Part shown: in pieces, positions 56,878 to 64,000 of the stretch
Numbering within the stretch: position 1 is the first letter of the stretch
Layout: each line of letters starts with the position of its first letter
Assembly: GCF_901709675.1 (NCBI RefSeq)
Contig: NC_051094.1
Coordinates: 13,264,501 to 13,328,500 of the forward strand
Direction: 5' to 3'
Source of the DNA: Syngnathus acus
Lineage: Eukaryota > Chordata > Actinopteri > Syngnathiformes > Syngnathidae
DNA: 64,000 nucleotides
Position numbers and translations under genes: made by a program
Notes under the pieces: model-generated
Told to the model about the DNA's origin: nothing
Seen by the model: only the letters and a program-made list of their open reading frames with translations
Databases searched by the model: none

Positions 56878-57049
56878 TACCGTAATTTTCGGACTATAAG
56901 TCGCGGTTTTTTTCATAGTTTGGGTGGGGGGGCGACTTATACTCAGGAGCGACTTATATACATATATATGTTTTTTTTCACTTTTTTGGGCATTTTATGG
57001 CTGGTGCGACTTATACTCCGGTGCGACTTATAGTCCGAAAATTACGGTA
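56878..57049. mobile_element. TA-flanked MITE, copy 2 (168 bp)
   Basis: Element 56880-57047 between TA dinucleotides, with the same perfect inverted ends as the 49.02 kb copy. The two copies differ at about three places: two T-run lengths and one C/T. Both lie in the same orientation. Confidence 0.85.
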
Positions 57050-60000
57050 CATTAAATTATGAACCTAAAGAAAATTGTTTGATATAGAAGAACCAGTGAA
57101 GTAATTGAAAAAAGAAAAAACAAGATGAACCTAGTACAACTATTAAATTATGATAGTGATTTCCCCATCACTTGCAGCTCACTGCTCCTGTTATAAAGCA
57201 ACATTTTATTTTATGGTGCTTTTCCCATCTGGCCATATTGCGCAGCTGGGGGGGGGTTCAGCATGAGCAAACTTTACTTCTGTATTCCAATATGTATTCT
57301 GTTCTTTCTGATGCATAAAAGTTCTATCTTTGCTCAGATCTGATCAAAGATGAAGGAAATGTCCAAAAATATTTCTACATCAGTTCTGTATCATTCATCA
57401 GCCATGCGATTCATTCCCTGTGATTTAATAGATGCTTGATTCAGATAGATGTTATCTTTCCTCCAGTAGTCTTGTTTCCCCTCCGTTTGTAATACAAAGA
57501 ATTTATTTGCTAATCTGGTTCCGTGCCTCATGTGTGTAATTTGCTTTCTTGTAAAACACTGCGCTGAAAAATGGGTTTCGTAATCCCGTTGTAGCAAATA
57601 GCCTCCAGATTCTGTCAGTTATGAGTGATTAGGCCTTTGCTAGTGCATTTCTCAAAGGCATTGCTCGGATATGAGCCAGCATTGTGGTCAAGATAGAGCA
57701 TCCACTAATGAGTGACAGGTCAGCCTTGTTTATGGATTAGGGTGGCCATGAACCTGTTCAATCAATGCCACTTATTTCTTGGCTCATTTCCTCCTCGTCC
57801 GCCGTTCCTGCAGGTGCCGGATGCTCTGATAGTAAACTCACAAGAATCCAGCTAATGACAGTACGGATAGCAAGTCTTACATCTTTAACAGTAAGATGAC
57901 AGTATGTATGATTCTTTTATTCCTCTGTCTCGGTTTTGTTGCTTAACAGCTCTATTATGGAAATTTTAGAGTTTTTTTTTTTTTTTAAGAAAAAAACATG
58001 CTTGAATGGATGAAAAGGTTTACGGATGGTGTTGCTTTAATTTACATACTATATATTGTTCCATTTTTATTGTGTGAGGTGAGTCACTTGTTGATAGCGT
58101 TGGCCTAAGTCTCAATTTTTTAATCCTAGCAGTGGTTTGGAAGCTACGGCCTGCTAAATCTGGACATTTTCTGGTAAAAAGGGACATAGCCCTTTTCACC
58201 CATTATGTCTCAGGAACTGAGTTAGTCTTCCCAAAAAGGGCATTCATGTTGAAGATTTGACCTCAGCATTTTTCATGAAATATGATATTTTACATGTTAT
58301 CTAAAGCAAACGTTTCAGAGATTAGATTTTCTTTTCGCAACAAAAAAGAGTCAATTTATCCATGAGGATATGGCGTCTACTTGGTTTCATTAAATGTGCT
58401 TGGTTAAACCCACTCGGTGATTTGACCCGCTATCTTTTTATCTATCCTTCGACCTTTTACTCTGACTCTCTATCTTACACATCCACCGAGGCAGACCGTT
58501 TCCACACAGAGCTAGGTTCTGCTTGATTTATTTCATTCATCACATTAAAACATGCAATTTATCACATTATAATGCAACATTGAACATTTGTTTTTCTCAA
58601 GTTTCTCATTTAATTTTCTATTTGGTACCAAACAGCCAGCAGTAGCCGTAAATTGCTGCAACATCTTCAGTGTTGCTGTCATTCAGCTTTCTTCTCGTCT
58701 TTTCTGTTTGGATCATAATAATCAGGACCACCTTCATTATACTAAATGAAATGGATTTGAATGTACTTTATACATGAGTAAATCATATGACTGTTTTTTA
58801 ATTCAGTTAAACAGAAGCTGACTATAAGTACAAAGTACAATTTCCCCACAATTTCTTTCTCATTCCCATGTGCAGATGACTCCTCCACAATTCTTGTTAA
58901 ATAATTCTGATTTCTGTCTTTCTTATAAAAGTTAATTCATTTCAGAAAGAAATGACAATGTATTTCATTTTTTAATGAAAGGGGCGTAGTCCTTTTGAGA
59001 GTGTATGTGTCCTCCAGCTATTACTACTTTAATCACTGTGTTTTATGTTTATCAGTTAAGTGGTATAACTACAACATCTCATTCTGAAACCCCACTATTT
59101 CTAATTTCTATTACATTGTCACACTAAAAATGTGTGCATATTCTGGCTACAACAAGGCAATGGTAACTATAAAATGACAAGAAAAAACCCCATTAAAACC
59201 TCACTCCAAATATTATTAATGGTTTTAGAAAACATATCTATGAGAATTTGCTCATCCAGCATTCTGACACACCCCATCTTGTGTAAATTGTGAATAAAGG
59301 CGGCCTTTCAAAGATTTTCGTGACATTTGAAGCTTTCTAAAAATCACGAAACAGGGAATTTCCCTGTGACTTGTGAATACCATTTAAAGTGACCATGAGG
59401 CCAGGATGGACCATTATAGTCATTCAAAACCTATATATTTTTTTTAAAAACAGAAAAATGAAACTAGTTATCATTTCAATTTTAATGATTAGTTTTGGAG
59501 AAACCAGTAAGTAATTAACTTGAAGAGCTCCCTTTTTAGCCTGCTATATGGCTACGCAGTCTTTCATGGTCACGGAGCGCTGAAAGCCGACTCTCTCCAA
59601 AAGGCTACTATGTGGGCCAAAGTTGCTCATAATGTTGCTGCTGTCGGGAGGTGTAACATACCACCCCTGAGTTGAAGCACCTAAAATAGAGGTGCCTAAA
59701 GACTGGAGTCGATGGGAGAATCCATGAAGCCATAAAGGTGCAGCTGCTTGCTTTTACCTGCTGACGTATATGAGACAATGTGAGCCCATGCAAAAATATG
59801 TTTATACATTGGTGACCAATATAAACATGCTATGTCCTACAAGGGTTTACTCTTTCAATGTGCAAACACGCTGTAGTGAGACTTACATCAGTTCATCAAT
59901 ATACCACTCCCATTGTGTTTTCTGGGTCCAAACAAATCAATTCAACAGGCAGACTGGCTCGTGCTTGGGTCATAAAGTTTATAAGTTACAACAAGAGATT

Positions 60001-63000
60001 GTTTTCCACCACAGCTGCAGCTCCACTATAGGTCAATACCCTATTAGACTTTGCCCTGCTGTATTAACGTTCATTTGTTGAAAAAAAATCTGATAACATA
60101 TATTTTCTATATTCTTCTCTCAATATATTGTTGGTGCAGTGCAGATTAAAACCGTGTGAATTCTTAAAAACCTGTAATTTGGAGTAATACTTGGTAATAT
60201 CACTGATCAGGCTTCAGTGCCAACATTGAAGACAAGATCCAGATAAAACCATCCTTTTATCTATAGTGCATGTCCACATTGGAGTTTTGAGTGAGCTAGA
60301 GCGTTCCGGTTGACTTTGAGCAAGAGGCAAGATAAACTCTCTGCAGGTCACCAGTCATTCACTGCAGATGAAGTCAAGTCCTATCTATTCTGCAACAGAG
60401 ATGATGCTGGCTGGCTGGGTCGTCTGTATATTACTTAATAAATACGAAAGTACCTTGATCTGATAAGTTTTTATTTTTGCAATTTCGCTGAAGGTTGTGT
60501 TAATACACGAGCAAACTCAACAGACACCTGCAAACAGCAGCACGGTTGAGACAGAATTGGGTCAGAAATCTGCTTCCTCCCTCTCACATTGTTCAAGATA
60601 CTACTTTATTTGATGTATATATTTTTTTTTCTTTTGCCAAATAAGTTGTGATGTTTTTTATCTCCCCAGTTCGCTGACAAAAAAATGTTGCCCTGTCAAT
60701 TTGTTCATAATTGGCAGCTGTAAAAGGAGGGAGGAATTTCATCAGTAAGGTTGAAGACCTTTCCCATCAATGTCAATGCACACTGGAGTAAAGAAAATGG
60801 CTGAATTCCTGCTTTAGTCTTTGACATTCACTTTCTTTTTTACCTTTTAATGTCTTTTATTAATGGTCACTTTTTAATCCAATGCAAAACTGCAAATTTC
60901 AGGCAACATTACAAAAGAGTGTACAATAGTGACAGCCACAAACAGTGGCTTTCCTTGCGGTGTATTCAGGTGATCTTTGCAAGCATTGCGCTTCTGTAAA
61001 GCGACTTTGAGTACGTTAGAAAAGTTTTATGAATAATGTGTTCTTATTCTTACACCATCCTACTAAACACATAATATGATGACTGTTAAGAACCATATGA
61101 CAAAATGCTGCAGCATTCTCTAATTGAAGTTCAGACACAATTAAAAGTGACTGACATCATTATAATATGCTGTTAGGTTCTCTGTTCAGTAAGCTTTCCT
61201 TTGATACGAACATATGCATAGTGGTGTGAAGAAATTGGACGTCATGAATAGGACGGCGATTTTGCATGTACGCTCAACTACCAACATTTATATGCATGTT
61301 CTTCACTGAAGGTTAGATGATGAGAACTTTGCCTCTAGAACTTGTGAAGATTTAACAAATGGGTTCCCAAAAATAATCCATCGTGCTTATGAGTAACAGA
61401 ACCTCCAAACATTCGTACTTTTGATTGACGGAAGGGACGTTCAGGTAAAACTAAATCTAGGTCGCACTTATGACGCACACTCAATGTCAAAGATAAGTAG
61501 GTGCTGGGTTTTTGGTCTTTTTCAAGCAGCAGGGGAGGCAGGAGTTCAGTGAAGAGGTGATGGATTGATGCTCTCAGTCTTGGCAAGTGATGGCTCCGAG
61601 ACGGTGTGTGTTACTCTTCCATCAGCCCTGATCTCTTTCCACACCCTTCCTTATAGCCGCTGCTGTCGGGATGGCAGTCTGAGAGAATATCGATAGAATT
61701 TCAAATGACAAAGCAGTTACCGTTTGCTGTTCCCCTTCTCGTCTTCCACATCTCAGTAAACAAATGTCTTAGACAGGAAGAATAAACAGCGAGACAAGCA
61801 ATACAAAAGGAATGATTGTTAACATGGATAATTCAATATATTGACAGAATTACCACTACAATGTTCTGTTTGTCAGTTATAATGTGTAACTTATTTCAAA
61901 GCGTTTTATTAAATCATCCTGTCTGGAAACATACATTATTTGATGTCTACAGCGAATGTATGATGAACAGCATTGCGTCAGCATGCTCACACACGGGAGT
62001 TGCACAAATATTGCAGTCCATTGAAATAGCCAGTCTGGGGTTGCCATGACAATGACAGACACACTGTACTTCTCATTTCAAGCTAGCTGAAGAAAATTGC
62101 TCCCTATTGAAAAGATAAGTCCAGATCCAGACGGTTGTCGATGCATGACTACCGCAACACCTGAAACAGGATTCAAATGTTGCTGATGAACTGGTCATTG
62201 AATCGGATGTATACTAGTGGGGACACACTCCACGCTGCATAAGAGCCCTTAAGGACTGGATTTGGGCACCGCTGGTCTACAACATTAGTCTTCACACACA
62301 AAAACACCACACTGCATGCAGCAAAAAAAGCTAAATAATGACCATGATCTGTTTCAGGAAATGTCCATTTAGTTGGATTTAATGGCTCCCTCATTATCAG
62401 AAAGATGCTGAAGCCCTATCATTCAACCTCAATTCATACGAGTCCACACAAAAGCCTCCTGGGTACGATTCTTTCGGATGAAATAAAAGGTGGTTCTGGA
62501 GTAAAAAAGAGAAAAGAGGCAGAAAAACATGAGGGGCTTTAGTCAGATGCTGTAGAAGCCGTTTTGGTAATGTTCTCACAGTCTCTAGCGACCCGTTTGA
62601 TTGCAGTGGACACACTTCTCTCTGTCCAGTTCAGGAAAGAAGCACTCTTGTTTCTAAAAATAGCGTCCTGTTTTTCTATCCAGAAATGTGGTGATGGAAA
62701 ATTACATTTGGCTGAATTCCTGTCCTTTCCCAGGGGAGAATGCAGTTTTTTCAGTTCATCCGAGAGGGCGGAAATGTGTTGAGTTAATGATAATTCTCAG
62801 CAACAGATTTTAGATGCACATTAACTCTGCCTATTTTCTACAATCAAGATTATTTCCCATTTGGTACAGAAACTAATTATTTCATAGCAGGAGCACAAGT
62901 GTTGATGCTTCGCTGATGACCTTCATGCTGAAAGCTCAGTTCACACACACACAAACAATTTCAAGCTTCTCTTTGCTCGAATAGCTTTGTCGTTGTTTAT

Positions 63001-64000
63001 GGTTTTACATGGTAACTAAGATTACATGTTAAATTGTTAATGGTTGATCACTTGATTTCTTTGGGACTTTTTATCTGGTTTCAACAGATTTGTCCTTCAT
63101 GATTCATGCAGTAATTGGCAGAAATAAAATGTCGATTCGCTTGAGATGAGGAGTTGTTCTGTGTTAAAAACAAGGTAGGAGGCATCTGAGTATTTGTAGC
63201 ATCAAGCATTTGCGTGTTTTTTTCTTTTGCTATACGCTCCCAGAAGGTTATGGCTGCATTAGAATTAATACCTAGGCAATCCTTATAGCAAAGACACCAC
63301 GCAGCTGCATTGCAGGTTGATTATTGACAATCTATTCTATAATTCTGGTTTTGGATCACAATCATGCATTGACCTTTTCCCGTGCAGATATACCTAAAGA
63401 TTGGTTAACAAACCCGGGGCAATCTTTGATCTCTTAACAGCTTTGACGGTGCGAGGCAAACACCAACCTCAATCCTCTCTCTTTCCCCCTCTCATATACT
63501 CTTCCCCTTTTTTAAATGTTAGGTTAAGAATGGTCTGAAAATGCCTCACACTGAAATGATTATATGCTCATGTTGTGCAGTCCTGCCTCTGACATTTCGT
63601 CCCTAATAAAAGGTTAGCCCAGCATCAGAGGTGAGGCGAGTACACTCAAACTGAAAAGGTTCAGGTGCTAAAAGATTTCTCTCAGTGCATGTGCCCCTAT
63701 TAACATCTTGCGTCAACCAGTCAACCAGCACCTGCTCCTCAGCAGGGATAGAGACACCTGTGAGAAGAAGGCAAAACTACACAAGACAGACAGATATGTA
63801 TTGTCTAGGCCCATTACAGTACTTCATTTTTTCATTGCTCTGTGAGGATAAGAATACGATGCCGTATGCAAATTCATGTTAGTGATACGCATTAAATTCT
63901 AACTTTCCAAAATCTTCATTGATGGAAAATTATTAGTCATCAATATGAGCTATTGCAACAGTGGTTTAACTGAGAATTAGCCATGTGTGATTTTTTTTTT
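57050..64000. other. AT-rich stretch with no recognised gene
   Basis: No conserved coding exon, RNA gene or clear repeat was recognised up to the window end. Open frames are at most about 103 aa and lack motifs. Consistent with intron or intergenic DNA; any arvcf coding exons would lie further right. Confidence 0.45.

Overview
The window reads as a ray-finned (teleost, probably percomorph) chromosome segment. It is AT-rich, with intron-split vertebrate genes, CR1/L2-type LINEs, tRNA-headed SINE-like repeats, TA-flanked MITEs and long microsatellites. A syngnathid (seahorse/pipefish) source is only a guess from the repeat flavour. All coordinates and splice sites were worked out by hand from the sequence.

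Left end (1-12.1 kb): two genes on the minus strand. dgcr8 (Microprocessor RNA-binding subunit) occupies 136-2719, entering with its 5' UTR and first four coding exons; the rest lies beyond base 1. Upstream of it, tango2 is complete: eight coding exons between 11311 and 4295 join in phase into a 275-residue protein. The order tango2 then dgcr8, same strand, matches human 22q11.2. There ARVCF lies head-to-head with TANGO2. Here a CpG-rich stretch at about 11.87-12.14 kb carries a CCAAT box on the minus strand and an exact plus-strand splice donor at 12076/12077, as expected for a shared promoter and the first exon of a plus-strand arvcf.

The dgcr8 transcript holds the most interesting element. 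The two hairpins that Drosha/DGCR8 cut in mammalian DGCR8 mRNA (the mir-3618 hairpin in the 5' UTR and the mir-1306 hairpin in the first coding exon) are both present, with near-identical mature segments. This implies that the Microprocessor self-limiting loop is kept in this fish.

12.1-64 kb: no coding exon was recognised on either strand. The likely reading is a very large 5' intron of arvcf, or intergenic DNA. It holds two 5'-truncated LINEs on the minus strand (20.25-22.06 kb with an open 494-codon reverse-transcriptase frame; 28.44-29.78 kb), at least eight copies or relics of one tRNA-headed SINE-like repeat (two with clear target-site duplications), two almost identical 168-170 bp TA-flanked MITEs with a 689-bp pogo-like deletion derivative that has similar ends, a hAT-like MITE, a perfect 25-bp/4-nt-loop hairpin, and long tetranucleotide and dinucleotide arrays. 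No tRNA, rRNA, CRISPR or prokaryotic feature was seen.
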